Below, in pieces: positions 1 to 12,462 of a stretch of DNA of 64,000 bases. The stretch is from Eucalyptus grandis (taxonomy: Eukaryota; Streptophyta; Magnoliopsida; Myrtales; Myrtaceae), in the NCBI RefSeq assembly GCF_016545825.1, contig NC_052617.1:6902600-6966599 (forward strand), written 5' to 3'. The position numbers were made by a program, and so were the translations under genes. The notes under the pieces are model-generated. The model worked only from the letters and a program-made list of their open reading frames with translations, made no database searches and was not told the origin of the DNA. Position 1 is the first letter of the stretch, and each line of letters opens with the position of its first letter.

Positions 1-382
1 TCTACTATGGATCATCTTTCAAGAAATCATTTTCATTTCAAGCCCATATTTTTTCTCTATTATTTCTTTTGCATTTAGACACGAAGAAGGTAATGATTCC
101 CTTTTTATCGTTATGAAAAAACATTCATATGAGATCATTACAAAGATAGATCTAATCACATATTTGATATTGTTAGAATATTGTTTTGCATCGCTTGATA
201 ACGAGTTCTAAATGTTATATACATGTGATCTCGTTTCATCTATTAACTTAAGCTTTTGGGTTAAATTTTCTAACATGATGTTAGAGTTAGTGCCATCTCT
301 TTCGTATATATGTGTCCATCTTTACATCAGCTTAACTTTTGGATCATATTTAATAATAAATACGAACATAATTCATTGCTCT

Positions 383-588
383 TTTTTTTTTGTCAATTCT
401 GCTAAACTCCTACTTTACCTCTCACTTTCAGACTTTGCCTTATCTTATCATAAGCTGTGGGAGTTGAAATCCATATCTGAAGTTAAATCGTTTTTATCCC
501 CAACTCTCAGAGAAGGTAAGGATTCAAACTTTCCACTTCCCCATTTTCATGCGAGAAAGGTGATCACTGGAGCAAACTCTAGTGGTTT
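383..588 (-). mobile_element. SINE-like retroposon, copy 1
   Basis: A segment of about 206 bp begins on the + strand with a T run, which is a poly-A tail when read on the minus strand. It is flanked by near-identical 13-bp direct repeats, AATTCATTGCTCT at 370-382 and AATTCGTTGCTCT at 589-601, as expected for target-primed retroposition. Read on the minus strand it resembles the element at 21,121-21,320 along its length. Both start with CCACT, contain GGGGAT, and carry a tRNA-B-box-like motif (here TTTCAACTCCCAC) before the A-rich tail. The copy is old and diverged. The family name is not known to me. Confidence 0.7.
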
Positions 589-1214
589 AATTCGTTGCTC
601 TATCTTGTAAAGAACCTTATAATAAAAAAAGACTTAATATGTTGCTCTAGCCTCTAAATTATTTTGGAGATTCATAGTATCCATTCTTTGCGAGACGGGC
701 TTAGCTCAGGCACAGCTGGATTGAACCAGGCTTTATAACCGACTGCCATGCCTGGCCTAGGCTTGTCCAAATTGAAATTTCGAGCCCATGACTTGTCTAC
801 CCATTATTAGATACAATGTCAGAAATGTTGATTAAAAACATCGGTATTCTCTTCTTTCTTGCATTGGTATTGGCGTATGAGAAATCGGAGGAATCATTTC
901 ACGAACGAACCATGAATTCTTCGATGACACAAAATACTTCTTGGTCCGTATAATGGTATTAGTTGGATGGTCTTTGAACATTATGAGTAATATTTGTTTA
1001 AGTATGTGTATATGTCAATTACATGTAAGAATTGACACAATTTATGATATTTATAAACATTTAGATAGCTGGGTCTCCATTTTCGTGTCCCTCAAGAGCT
1101 CAAATCGAATAAGATGAACTCTTGCTTGGCTTAGAAAAGGAAATGGTTTTGTATTTAATTACAAGATATCGTTGTGAAGAATGTCCAGAGTAATATTTTT
1201 TTTTTCTTTGTTAA

Positions 1215-1344
1215 CCTGTTGTCTTTATTATTTTGCTCAAAAAAAAAAAAAAACCTGTTGTCTTTATTATAATGTAAACCCTGTTGTCTTTATTATTTTG
1301 CTCAAAAAAAAAAAAAAACCTGTTGTCTTTATTATAATGTAAAC
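1215..1344 (+). repeat. Tandem duplication of 65-bp unit with poly-A
   Basis: Two adjacent copies of a 65-bp unit start at 1215 and 1280. Each contains CCTGTTGTCTTTATTAT twice, separated by an A run of about 15. The two copies are nearly identical, so the duplication is recent. Confidence 0.85.
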
Positions 1345-1830
1345 TATCCAATGGACGTGAGTTACATAAGTCTCTGATGAGTTAGGCCAATTTTCAAATG
1401 CTGGACAAGATCAAAGCCGAACGTGATGACATCCATAGTTAAATTTCAAATGCTGAAATGTCCATCCACACTGGACAAATTACGCACATTCAATGAAGAA
1501 TTTATATGAAGTAAAGTAGTTAATATATCATAATTGACTCACAATTTATTTGTTCAAAACCTTTAAGTGAAACTGGGTCTAACTGAATATATTTATAAGT
1601 TCAGACTTGGAGTGAGCAGACCTAACATCAATCCAAGTCCTTTTTCGTAATTAAACACCACACCATTAGACTTAATTAACATGTTAAACAATGTAAGAAA
1701 GGCAATGCCAATGGGCAATTACCAACCCATGATTTGGTGGGATAGGGACCATCGCTGCAGCAGGCTTAATTCATCAATCTCTTCGACCACAACTATGTTT
1801 TATCTTCTGCTTAATTGTTAAGCAAGGGGA

Positions 1831-2082
1831 ATCTCCATATGCAGCATCCACCTACTCATCACTTTTCACTTATTGGGTAAAATTTAACAAGTAATTTAAC
1901 TCTCTCTGGAATCTCCATATGCAGCATCCACCTACTCATCACTTTTCACTTATTGGGTAAAATTTAGCAAGTAATTTAATTCTCTCTCTCTCTCTCTCTC
2001 TCAATCTCCATATGCAGCATCCACCTACTCATCACTTTTCACACTTTTCACTTATTGGGTAAAATTTAACAAGTAATTTAAC
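1831..2082 (+). repeat. Three-copy repeat upstream of GASA gene
   Basis: Three copies of a unit start at 1831, 1911 and 2004. Each begins ATCTCCATATGCAGCATCC and runs on through CTTATTGGGTAAAATTTA. The third is offset by a TC microsatellite and contains a small internal duplication of CTTTTCAC. The array ends about 80 bp before the candidate GASA start, so it lies where promoter elements would be. Confidence 0.9.
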
Positions 2083-2373
2083 TGTCTCTCTCTCTTCCTT
2101 GCTCAATCTATAGATAGGACTCATTTCTTGAATTCAACCACGCCACATTCCACTCGAAGCTAATGGCGTTGTCGAGGTTTTGTACAACGTTGCTGCTCCT
2201 CTCTCCTTTTAATCCGCCAAGTCAAATCTGATTATATGGTCAAAACATACCGTGAATATTCCTCCTTTTTTACTTTAAATGTCACCTTTTCAACCATCTC
2301 TGAAGATCTGTCCTCGTTGAATATACTTCTATGGAGCTTCCATTAATGTTCTATCGAATTCTCCTTCTGTCAG

Positions 2374-2734
2374 GTGATTCGGTTGAAAACGGCTGACCCG
2401 CCAGCTCCTCCACCTCCGCCTCTGCCTCCGCCTCCGCCTCCACCTCCACCTCCTCCTCCACCCACAGGTATGGACATGCGGTGGCATTTTAAATCACCCT
2501 CAGTACTAAAACTCCGAAGTACCCATTCACTTTAAGCTAAGTTTTTCCTGTACATTTCAAGATTGCGAAGAAGCTTGCAATGCTCGGTGCCAGCAGTCGG
2601 CGTTGTGCCAGAGGAGATGTGAGATCTGCTGTGACCGCTGCCATTGCGTGCCGTCGGGAACTTCCGGCCACTACGATGGCTGCCCTTGCTATTCCAACAG
2701 TTTTACCTATACAGGCAAGCATAGATGTCCCTAG
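2374..2734 (+). CDS. GASA: GASA/snakin-type cysteine-rich peptide with polyproline segment
   Basis: Two exons are certain. Exon 2374-2467 follows TTCTGTCAG and encodes VIRLKTADPPA and then a run of about 20 residues that is almost all proline. Exon 2562-2734 encodes the GASA domain and ends HRCP before TAG. The exon junction (phase 1) recreates DC, the usual first cysteine. All 12 family cysteines are present, including the ICCDRCHCVPSGTSG core. GASA peptides are secreted plant proteins linked to gibberellin response, growth and antimicrobial defence. Two oddities stand out. The gap between cysteines 3 and 4 is five residues (QQSAL), shorter than the eight I recall for GASA1. The N-terminal exon is also unresolved. 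ATG 2163 gives a good signal-peptide start (MALSRFCTTLLLLS), but its donor at 2221 is phase 1 while exon 2374 needs phase 0. The gene is either frameshifted or starts with another exon. Confidence 0.85.
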
Positions 2735-4550
2735 GGGGGGTTTCAACTTCAATTTAGCTTTGCCACGGAATGGTTTGTATTTCGTTAATGTATAGCTAAG
2801 TCTCCAGACTTTTGCATGATCTATCTTAATAATAAAGACGTTTGTCACGTTCAATCCATAAATAATCGCGTTTCCATCGGTGATGCTATTGGAGTATGCA
2901 AGTTTTAAATGTATCACATGATTATATATATCTATGCTCGGATGCCAGTTAATGCCATTTTCATTTTATCTAACCGCAGGAATTCTAGAAAGGTTTCCAC
3001 CTATTTCATTGGACACATTTATTTATTTGTTTTTTTGTTACGCGCAATATATAATTTACATGCAAGGGAAATGTCCAAGAATTATGTTACATATACATTT
3101 CGCGTTCACCAAAATTAAATACAAACCGCTCTTTAGCATCGTGAACGGTTAAAAACGTGCAATGAAACAAAGCCTCAAAAATCAATCACCTTCCAAGAGT
3201 TTTCAATCCTTGATATCATTAAAAGTACTACAAAAGGAAGAAAAAGAGAGAAAAAAAAAAAAAGCCAATTGGATATAGTACTTGCATCTCATTCTCGAGT
3301 GTAATTTGTCAATTTCAAACTTTTCCCTATAGATCCCTTTTGTACTTGAATATTCTTGATCGATTAAGATTGATCAAATATATAACAACTCAGCGTCAAT
3401 TATTTGAGATTTATAGGACAACTATTAACTATTCTGAAAATTTAAGTTATTAGACAAATGCATGATTTTAGTGTTCATATATTTTAACATATGATACTAA
3501 AATTTTTATACCGAAGGAGCATGGTCCCTTACCTTGTCTCCTAAGGAGCAGCAAAATAGGATTCTTCTGAACCCTCTTGAAGCGTTTGTACTGAAGGTAC
3601 ACGCATTTTCTGGTGTTTAACCACGCAGGAAAACGAAAAAGAGAACCTATCCCCATTTGTGTCACGCACGGAACGTGAGACTGCCCGCGCCGATTTGCAT
3701 GTGGAAATTATTTTCCTGTCCGTGCATCGATCGCTGCCATCGGCCGTCCAGGCTCGTCTGGTACCGGTACCATGTCTGAAGCCGCCACCATCTCTCTCTT
3801 TCTCTCTTGCGCGCCCGGGAAACTCGTAGAAACTTTGCTTATATGTTAATATAGAAATTTACCTTATTGATGGAAGAGCGGCTCGGGCAATCCGAAATAC
3901 GAAATGGATAGATTTGGGTAAGGCTATTTCCTTTGAGAAATGATTTATTAGCTTTGTTTAAGAATGGCAGCTAACACGTGTAGGCCCTAGCTCTAATTGA
4001 CGCGAGGATTCATCGATCTTGGATTTGACCAACGCAAAGTAGTAAAACTTCACATGCTAAAAGGTAATGGAGTAGGTTGGCCTAGGGTACATGCTCTAGC
4101 TTTGGGTCCAATTAAGAAGTTTTCAGAAATCTCTCTAGAGAGGAATGGCGAGCATTTTATATTCCGTTAGAAAATGATTATTTTTAACGTTGAATATTAC
4201 TAAAAATAAGAAGAGATTATTGAGTTTTTTTCGCAATCATACTAAAAAATAACAACAATCATGAAGTCTCTTTATATAAAATATGTAGTAAGGCAATGTA
4301 AATCAAACTCGTAATCTCGTGATGGATGGATCAGGCCTTTCGAGTCGTCCGTTGTGTTTCGTAACAATTTGTCACATTTTCTCATACGAACTCCATTGGA
4401 GCAAAGGGGAAGCGCTGATACTACTTTGAGCACGATCATCCACGTGGCAAACATCTAGGGATCGTAGTCAACCGACGCCGTCCGATCGGGCGACCGAAGT
4501 CCTGTCAAAGCTGAGCACGCCCGCACCGGATCCGGACCTAGCCAAATCCC
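2735..4550. other. Intergenic stretch, no gene recognised
   Basis: AT-rich sequence after the GASA stop. Open frames here (minus 2537-2917, minus 3468-3665, minus 4272-4454) have no recognisable motif. The GC-rich start near 4500 marks the approach to the next gene's upstream region. The segment around 4262-4390 weakly resembles 56,560-56,700 (shared wording around AATCAAACTCGTAATCTCGTGATGG), probably an old dispersed repeat. Confidence 0.5.
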
Positions 4551-4799
4551 GGGGGTTAGTATGTGGTGTGACCCTGCATGGACTGCGAACTGGACACGTT
4601 ACCGGGCGAGGAGGACGAGAAGGCGGAAGCGGAAAAAAGGCCAAGGCGCGACGGCGGCGTTTCCCCTCGAGGATCGTCCGACGTGGCCGACACGTCGGAC
4701 GTCTTGATGATTCTGGCGAGGCGGCGAGCGAGGTCGGAAAGTCGTGAGGAGAGGGAGAGAGGGGGGGGTGGGGATGACGCTAAAATGGAAATGGGGTGG

Positions 4800-5255
4800 T
4801 TGCATATGTAAATGCGAATGTCTGAGTTATCGCAAGAGACCCTTTTTCGGTGGGCGTGCGAGAGAGAGAAGAGAGAGAGAGTTTTGGGGGTAAGTGATTC
4901 TCGCGAATCAGAGAGAATTTGCAGTTTCGGCTCTTGGGAAGAGGAGCAGGGATGTTCCCGTTTCTCCGCCGTCTCGCGTGCGGGATTCACTGCTCTGTTC
5001 CTTCTTGCGTTTCTTGATTCTGGGTTCGGATCGAAACCGGATGATTCTTTGCTTTCGTCCTCAAAGCTCGGATTTTGGCTCTTGCCATGTTTTGTTTTGC
5101 TTCTTCTGCCTTTTCTTGTATGGCTAGAATCTGTCTGCGGTGCGAATAAATTCTTGGTGGTTTCTCGGGTCTGGTGCAACCCCCCTGTGGACTGCGACTG
5201 ATTGGGGAAAATCTCACATTCGTAATTGTGATAATTAAGGGGTTGATTTGGAAGG

Positions 5256-5298
<43 letters not shown>

Positions 5299-6060
5299 AC
5301 AGGTCTTTTGGACGATCTCCTCTGTACGTTCCGGAACTTTTGCATGAATCAAGATTACTTCTTCACGAGTGTTTTGAGAGCAATCCCTTCGTCTTCTTTT
5401 TTCCACTTTTTTTAAAGCTTTTTGTGTACGAATGCCTACTGAACGAACCCTTTTACTGTCTCTCTCTACCTCTCTCTCTCTCTCTCTCTCCTTATCTGTT
5501 CTCTCTACCTCTCTCTGATTAATTTGACGGAGAATCAGATTCTCAGAACACGAGGAACGGGTTGCGCTTCTTTTTGGCCTCGTCTTTACCAATTTCCCCT
5601 CCTCTTTTTAACATTTCTCTCCAGTTAATACGCGCTGCTTCTTGCTCCAGTACTTATCTCTACCTCTATCTCTACCTCTCCCTCCGTCTCTGCCTCTCTA
5701 TCTCTCTCCCTCTCTGCCAAAGCCAGCACTTGTGCTCTGTATTCACATTTCTCTGCCTTTCCTGCTTTTCATGTAACTCTTTATGGAAAAACTCCAGTCC
5801 AACTGATCTGCAAACTCCTGCTTTTCAGAGCCGCATAGTTGTTAGCACCACGGAAGAGGAGGAGGAGAAGCGAGGCGGGTAGATCTGGTTCCGGCTTGGA
5901 GTTCGTTTCTCGGACGCGACGACAACTTCCTGTGAGCCAACGAAGCCGCTTTCGCTAAAATCAGGGGGAAAAGGTTGAGAAAAGAAAAAGAAAAAGAAGG
6001 GCAGGAAACAAAATTTAATGAGAGCGCTGTCGTTGTTGTCTCACTCGCGTCGACTCGGAA
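4800..6060 (+). promoter_or_regulatory. Probable leader/promoter region of the 740-residue gene
   Basis: This GC-moderate stretch is rich in GA and CT runs (GA near 4860-4885 and 5260-5296, CT near 5460-5520 and 5640-5720), typical of plant promoters and 5' leaders. It ends at the ATG at 6061. A leader intron is possible, but I cannot place its ends. The long opposite-strand open frames (4556-5179 and 4987-5592) are produced by these low-complexity runs. Confidence 0.4.
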
Positions 6061-9000
6061 ATGGACAAGACTCGCGACGCGATGCGTAAGGCCAGTCGGT
6101 CCTCCCCTGCGAAGCGACACTTCGATGACCAACCTCTCAGAACTCACCGCAGCACCAGCGCCAAAGACAACAACATCTTCTCTGGTAAATTCCAATCTCC
6201 TCCAATTGATAATAACGAGGATTTTTTCTTTCTTTTTCTTTTCGCTTATGTTGAAAGTTTGGCGTGTTGTCATATTTTTTCGAACCGCCGGATTTCTGGT
6301 CCTACCGATTTACATGTCCTTTTCTCGCGACGAAACAGAGCTGCCATTTGTGGCGTTTTTGTCGTTTCGGTTCTGAGTAGACTCGTGTCCGGTCCGGTGA
6401 TGAGAGGTTTCTTGCTAAGATAATGCTTTCTTTTTTGTTATCTGGTGGTGGTGGTGGGGTGCTTTTCCTTTCCTTGTAGCTTTGGAGAGGTCGAAGAGGG
6501 AGAAGCTCAAGAAGCTGAGCTCTGTTTGCGAGAAGAGTGGGCGCTTCGTGGACGGCGAGATGAAGAAGGGCCCTCATGCGTCCCCCAGGGAAGGAGATGG
6601 GGTCGAATTTGCTGGCGCCGCGAAGAAATTGAAGCTTCCCAAAAAGGTGCTTGTCCATCTCGAAGCTGCTGCTGTTACTGTTCTTGTCCCCTCTTCCATC
6701 ACCCTCTTCTCTTCTCTTCTCATTTTCTCGCCCTCTGCTCCTGAATTTGTGACATAATGCATGCGAAACTGAAACGGGCCATCGGCTCGCGTTCGTTTCT
6801 TGAATTCGAGCTATTAATTTCGTGTCGAATCGTGTGGCGATTGACGTCTTTAAAATGTGGTCGGGACGTACAGTTGTTGGGCGACTGCAATGCCGTCGAC
6901 AAGGCCTCTGTTCCACGGAAGCTCCGGTCAGGTGTGCTCCTTTTCCTTTCCTTTCCCTTTGCTTGCGAGCCATAAAAGCGTTTGTCTTTGCTTCTTTCGT
7001 GTTGGATTTTTTTCCCGTATTCTCTTTTGCCCCGATCTTGGTGTTTGTATTGATTGATTGGTTGCGCCATTATGCTTCACATTAACTGCTTGGCGACCCC
7101 AGCTGGTGTTTAAATTCGGTGTGCTTTAGGTGGGTCTTGTGAGAAGTTTCTCACTTTTGTGTTTTGTGCGCTTTAGTTTGATGGATTGGAATTGAAGCAA
7201 AATTGAAAGCTTCAACCTTTTTTAGTGTTTTGGCCTTTCCCACTTTTGCCCTTTTTGTTTCTTTTAATGGACGCCAAGATTCTTGCGTGCCTTCTCTAGT
7301 CACGGTAGTAATTTACTATTTCCTTTGCTGCGACTTTCCAAGTGCATTGATGCTCTTAAAAATGATGTTGTAACGTTTGAGATTTGTCGTCTTTTCTTCT
7401 CTATCTGAACTTTGCTTTTTCCCACCCCGGAAGATCACCTTTTCTTTTCCATGGGACGCAAAAGTTTGAGATGAATAGGAAAGTGAAGGAAAGATCTTGA
7501 TTGATATCTGAGGCATCTGTTATGTGGATATGACTTTGCTTTGCATTCGCAGCCATGAAGAAACGCAATTGTGAATCTCTCTCTCCAACTTTGCCCGATT
7601 CGAAGAAGACGAGCCATTCAGTGCGTGGAGGCGAATCACACAAAAAGAATGGCGTAAAGAAGTTCAAAGTGAGCTGTAAACTTAGTGCATTTCCTTTTTT
7701 TGTCCTTTTCTTTTGTGGAGAACTTAATCAAAGACCAGATAGAACATTCACTTTTTCTTAACACTCAAAGCTGGTTCTATGGATTCTTTTGCATACTTTT
7801 GCTCTATTTGCGACTATAGATTCTTGGGACCAATTACACTTCTAACGGATAACTTTGCAGAAGGAAAGAAATCCAGGCTGGTCCCCAAGAGCTGCTATTT
7901 CTGGGTCCATCACAAAAGATGAGGAGGAAGTGGCCGAGGCCTTGTATGCATTGGCTGGTATATCTCCCAACAATGCCACTAATGATAACACATTGGGCAG
8001 TGATTCTTTGAAAGATGGTCATTGTGGAGCTGTCCCTGAAGTTACAGAAAATTCAACACTTTCAAAAGGTTTGCCATAATAATCTTGTCCGGTGTCTTTA
8101 GATTATTTTATCTTTTAGTGCATTTACTGATGTGCAAATTACCAAATTCCACAGTTGCACAAGGAGAGTTGGACTCGGATGTCCTGGCTGCTAGAGATAA
8201 CGACGAGAAATCATCTAAAGAAACCACAAAGACCATTTCTTTGAGTGAACCTAATTTGACTGAACAACCCGTTTTGCCCGGCAGTGCGGACCACCTTGAT
8301 GGTTCCAATAGTAATACTGAAGCTAAACTGCAAGAAACACCTCCATGGTCTAAGAGCGAACAAAGCTGTGAGAAATTGCACAGTGCTTGTGGTTTAAGCT
8401 TCACAACTGAGTTTGGCCTTGCCTATCGGTAAGATGTAGTCCGGCTAACAATAGCTCTCTCTCTCTCTCTCTCTCTCCATCCTGAAATTCTTCTTTGTAC
8501 TCTCAGGTTTAAGCAGCCTGATGAGATGGCTCCCTCAGTCTCTCTGGGAAAGCAAGAAAATAATTACCCCATGGTGAGCATGATAATCTTGTTTGATCTT
8601 TCTATAGTGAGAGACTTTTGTTGAAAATAAAATAATCACAAAATTACATTTTCAGGCAGCAATTACTGGAAACCAATTGGAGCACCGGGACATGTTTAAG
8701 AACTCCAAGAATGATTGTATGTAGGATTGTGAATGTCTCACTATCTTGTTTAGTAGTTTTAACTGAGCTTTTAGTAATGAGAATAAGCAGTTGCTTCTGT
8801 GATTGAAGGTACCACCTGGTCGCTGTGCACGTCATCTACAAATTCTAATGAGGCCAACATTCTCTTGCGGTGAGTTCTTTTACCTTTTCTATATTGGCCA
8901 TTCCCAATCCATATCTTTCCATCAGCTTCTTTTCCATTCTTTTGTCTATTCCTCTTTTATTCTCATTCTCTCTTTCACCACACAGGTCTCGTCCAGTCAA

Positions 9001-10316
9001 GATTCCTCCCTGGTTGGATGCTGCTGCCTGTTTTACGAAGCCAGGCTCAGTGAATACATGCTTGTCAACCCAAAAGGTGAAAAAGGACATGTCATCTGCA
9101 TTGATCTCATTTGCTTCTGAGGTGTAATTGGCTGATTAACTGAATGATACATGTTTCACAGGTTTTCCCCACCCCAGCTGATAAAAGGCCTTGGAAGAGG
9201 TGTGCAGCTCATGTGCAGATATGTCACCTCATTCGGTTATTACAAACGGAAAAGAGTAAAGACAGCCTGCTACAGCCTAAGAAAATAAAACAAGACGAAG
9301 ACAGGAAGCAGGAACAATTTGCCCAAACCAGCCTAAACGGGTTTAATGGAGGCTTTTCCGCTTCTGGCATAGAGTCGTACACTCAAAGGAGAATTGATGA
9401 GGTTAGAAGTGTTGCCCTTCTGCCAACGAACCACATTCAAGATAGGCAGGTCGCATGTCCACCTTCAATAGTCCCCAAATCAGAGAAGCTGGTCAGCTCA
9501 TCATGTCTTCCTTCATTAACCTTTTCCATTTTTCTCCTTCTTTCCCTTCATCCTTATTCCTGATCAGTCTCTGCAGACTTTCGATTTCCTCTCTCTCTCT
9601 GCTGGAGGTGGTGGGGTAAATTCCAGGAATACCAGTGGTAGTGCCGGACGAGTAGACAAGTCAGAAGCTCGCTCCCAACTCAGTTTTCCTTTTGTCGATT
9701 CTCTTACTCAACGACATATCTCCACTGGTCAAAATCATTATTTGTCTACTTACTGCGACCAGCTCTCAGCAGTAGCATTGCAGCAGGTTTGCTTCTTGCT
9801 GGGAACATTCATTCATTGTCTATAATTGTGTCACTATATGTCAACAATCAGCTTGCAATTTTGTTCTAGGGCCAGATGCAGCTACCTGGCTTCCTCGGCA
9901 GTTCTGGATCTCCGTCTGTGCTTAACGGGCTAATGTTTTCAGCAAAGGAACAACATCAACAGCTGCTTTGGGCAGCCCAAGTATCAGCTCAGTGCAAGCC
10001 AGTGGCTGTGGCCAATTCCAAGACCATGGCTCAGTATCCTGGTTGGCAAGGTGGAATACGAGGGTGTCCTACCCTGATCCCACGTTCTCAAGCAGTCCTT
10101 CCTCCTTCACCTTCCGCGCTTGAAGTACTTGGCCCTAAATACGCTCCCATGCCAAATCATCTTCATCACCAGCTTCCTTCCCTTAATTCATCAGTACCTC
10201 CTCACGGCATAAAAAGGCAAGACCACCATCCCCACTCTGTATACCAAGAAACCACGGCCCGGTTTTACACCGGTGGCTCATTGCCATTGCAGCTACTATG
10301 CAACGAGCGCCTTTGA
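6061..10316 (+). CDS. Conserved plant protein of unknown function, 740 residues, 13 exons
   Basis: Coding exons are 6061-6184, 6480-6646, 6874-6931, 7553-7668, 7861-8068, 8155-8428, 8507-8573, 8656-8716, 8809-8869, 8986-9076, 9162-9491, 9568-9786 and 9870-10316. All have GT-AG borders and the phases agree, giving one frame of 740 codons. The N-terminus is basic and lysine-rich, suggesting a nuclear protein (MDKTRDAMRKASR; KREKLKKL near residue 45). Two stretches look constrained: DEEEVAEALYALAGI near residue 175, and KRPWKRCAAHVQICHLIR near residue 420, just after a PPWLDAA segment. The C-terminal third is rich in Q, S, H and P. The KRCAAHVQI motif recalls a KRCATH-type motif I associate with TIME FOR COFFEE proteins, but only weakly. 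Its neighbours suggest equivalence to Arabidopsis At1g75730. I cannot assign a function. Exons 8 and 9 are the least certain because they are short. Confidence 0.85.
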
Positions 10317-10575
10317 AGTGGGGTATGCGACTTTGAGTTGAGCTGCTGGATGCTCTTCAACTTTGAGATAAGCAAAATCAAAATTGAGCTCCCATGGACA
10401 ATGTGTGTTGGACTCTGATCAGTGGCCCATTATCGACCAGTTGAAGTAGTGGTGAAGAATGAGGACGGGCTTGTATGCAAGTGGGGCATAATCAATGTCA
10501 CCATAACTTGACTCTTATAAGAAGCGCAGAAGTGCAGATCGATTGGAGAAAAGTTGAGGCTTCATCAGTGAGATT

Positions 10576-10581
10576 AATAAA
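10576..10581 (+). promoter_or_regulatory. Likely polyadenylation signal
   Basis: AATAAA lies 260 bp after the stop of the 740-residue gene, in an untranslated context without competing signals nearer the stop. Confidence 0.5.
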
Positions 10582-12462
10582 ATTAGACGACATAAGAGGT
10601 GGCTCAACCTCTGAAAAGATCCCTCTCTCGGTGTTTTGAGTTCTTATCTCGTTCGGCTGCGGGAGAAGCTACAGTTTCGCTCTTATACTTCAACGGCTTC
10701 TGCAAACTTTAGTTAATCTTATCTACCTATAGAACCATTTTGTCCCTGCTGTTCCGCATATGATGTACAGGTCAGGCACTCTGGCTCATGTTAATACTTT
10801 GTCAGAGGTGCTAAAGCTGCTGAAGGAAGACTCGGAGGAAGAGGAACGATTCTTCAAATGCTGAATTGCTTGTATGGAGTCTTAAGTAGAGAGCTTGAAT
10901 TTTCAATAGTCAAAACGGTAGGACATTTCTTTTTGCAAAACCTTAGATATATTTCACTTGTAGATATTTCGATGACGATCGGATTTTCATATATTTCACA
11001 TGTGTATGTTTTGATGACGATCAGCTTTCAGTCAGGGGCTAAAAGGCTACGTTCCTCATGGTAATGAATTATATGATGAGAAAATATGTCGTGTGGTAGG
11101 TTTAAGATTCTTATGAAGTGATGTTGTTTCTTCTTACAGCAATAAAAATCACGTGTGACGCCGCATAATGTATGAGTCTCCCTTGTTAAATTCATCGAAA
11201 CTTATCGCATCGCATTTTGTCGCCAAAAGAAATTTATCGTATTATATTAGTTTCTGGTTAAAAACTCAACTGAAATTTAGCATGGAGCGTCGCATTTCAA
11301 GGAAAATAAAAACATACATATTAACGGAAGATTTGCTAAAGATTTATGTTCCTTTTTTCTAATATTTGGTGTATCTCTTATTATCGATTTGGATTTACTT
11401 TTTATTTTTTGGTTAGCATAATATTTGGCGTATCTCTTAGAATTAGCCAGATGCATAGATCTTTTCCTTCCTTTTCTTTTTTGTTAGGCAATATGTTGTA
11501 TAAATATTTGTACTATGCGTCAAGCAATACAAGTAAATTATGATTCATTTCATGGTATTAGAGCTAAAGATCTCGTGTTCAAATCTTACCAGGTACCATT
11601 TGCCTCTCCAATCAAATTTCCATAATTAGTATTAGGCAAAAGACTATATTAAGAGTAAAGGAGAGTGTTAGAATAGTTAAACAATAAATCACACGCTTTT
11701 ATTTAATAACTTAAATTTTTAAAATAATTAACAATGGTATTACAAAATTTCACAATACATGAACAAGAATATTTAAATAATAAACCACACGCCTTTATCT
11801 AATAGCTAAAGTTTTAAAAATAGTTAGTAGTAGTTTTCAAAATCTTATAATGTTGAACGAGTGAAGTTAGAATGAGAAATCTGGTGACGACGGTCGAGTT
11901 GCTTCAGTTGAGACGTCGCTCTCGATTGGGCTTTAGGCAAGTGGAGAATACCAGAGGATCTTCCAATTCACTCCATGAGAGCCTGCAGATTGTCTGCCTA
12001 AAGGGGTTCTTCATTTTGGCTTTGATCTCTCTCTCTCTCTCTCTAGCTTAAAGGCTCTGGCTTGAGGATGGTCCTTCCCTCTTGCTCGGTAATCATGTGC
12101 CCCCAGGAAGACTCTTTAGCATTTCGGCGGAATTATGAAGATGGATTTGTCCATCCCAACACCTGTGCTATAAGAGCCTTTTTACCAAGTTTAGGTCTGG
12201 AAAGCAGCTCCCATGATTCGACTACGACCATTTCAAAGCAAGCGTGGTGACTCCACCATCGGTAATTGCCGTAATCCATGATATGAACAAGCCACCATTT
12301 GATGGCTAAAAAAGCAAAGAGAGAAACAAATAAAAAAAATAAAAATAGAAAATCATAACTTTGGGTACTTTATTTTTGGTCAATTAACTTTGAGTACTTA
12401 AAAGGTGTGTTTCATCATTAGTACAAGAAAAACTTAATGAAAGGGCTTGTACTCGTGTTAAG

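Larger units (their letters stand above)
1..2100. other. Intergenic, AT-rich, with SINE and tandem repeats
   Basis: No gene is recognised here. The open frame at 212-610 overlaps the SINE-like insertion described separately and is not thought to be coding. The rest is AT-rich DNA with a duplicated poly-A-containing unit near 1215-1344 and an 80-bp repeat array that leads into the GASA gene. Confidence 0.6.

Noticed and set aside
4556..5592. Long minus-strand open frames (207 and 201 codons) upstream of the 740-residue gene
   Set aside because: They run through GA/CT-rich leader sequence, are dominated by Ser/Arg/Glu low complexity and have no domain. The gene on the + strand explains the region better.
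11549..11600. tRNA-like stretch with B-box and TGGTATTAGAGC
   Set aside because: It cannot be folded into a complete tRNA by eye. TGGTAT(C/T)AGAGC is more like the primer-binding region of Copia elements, but no LTR pair was found, so it is not called as an element.
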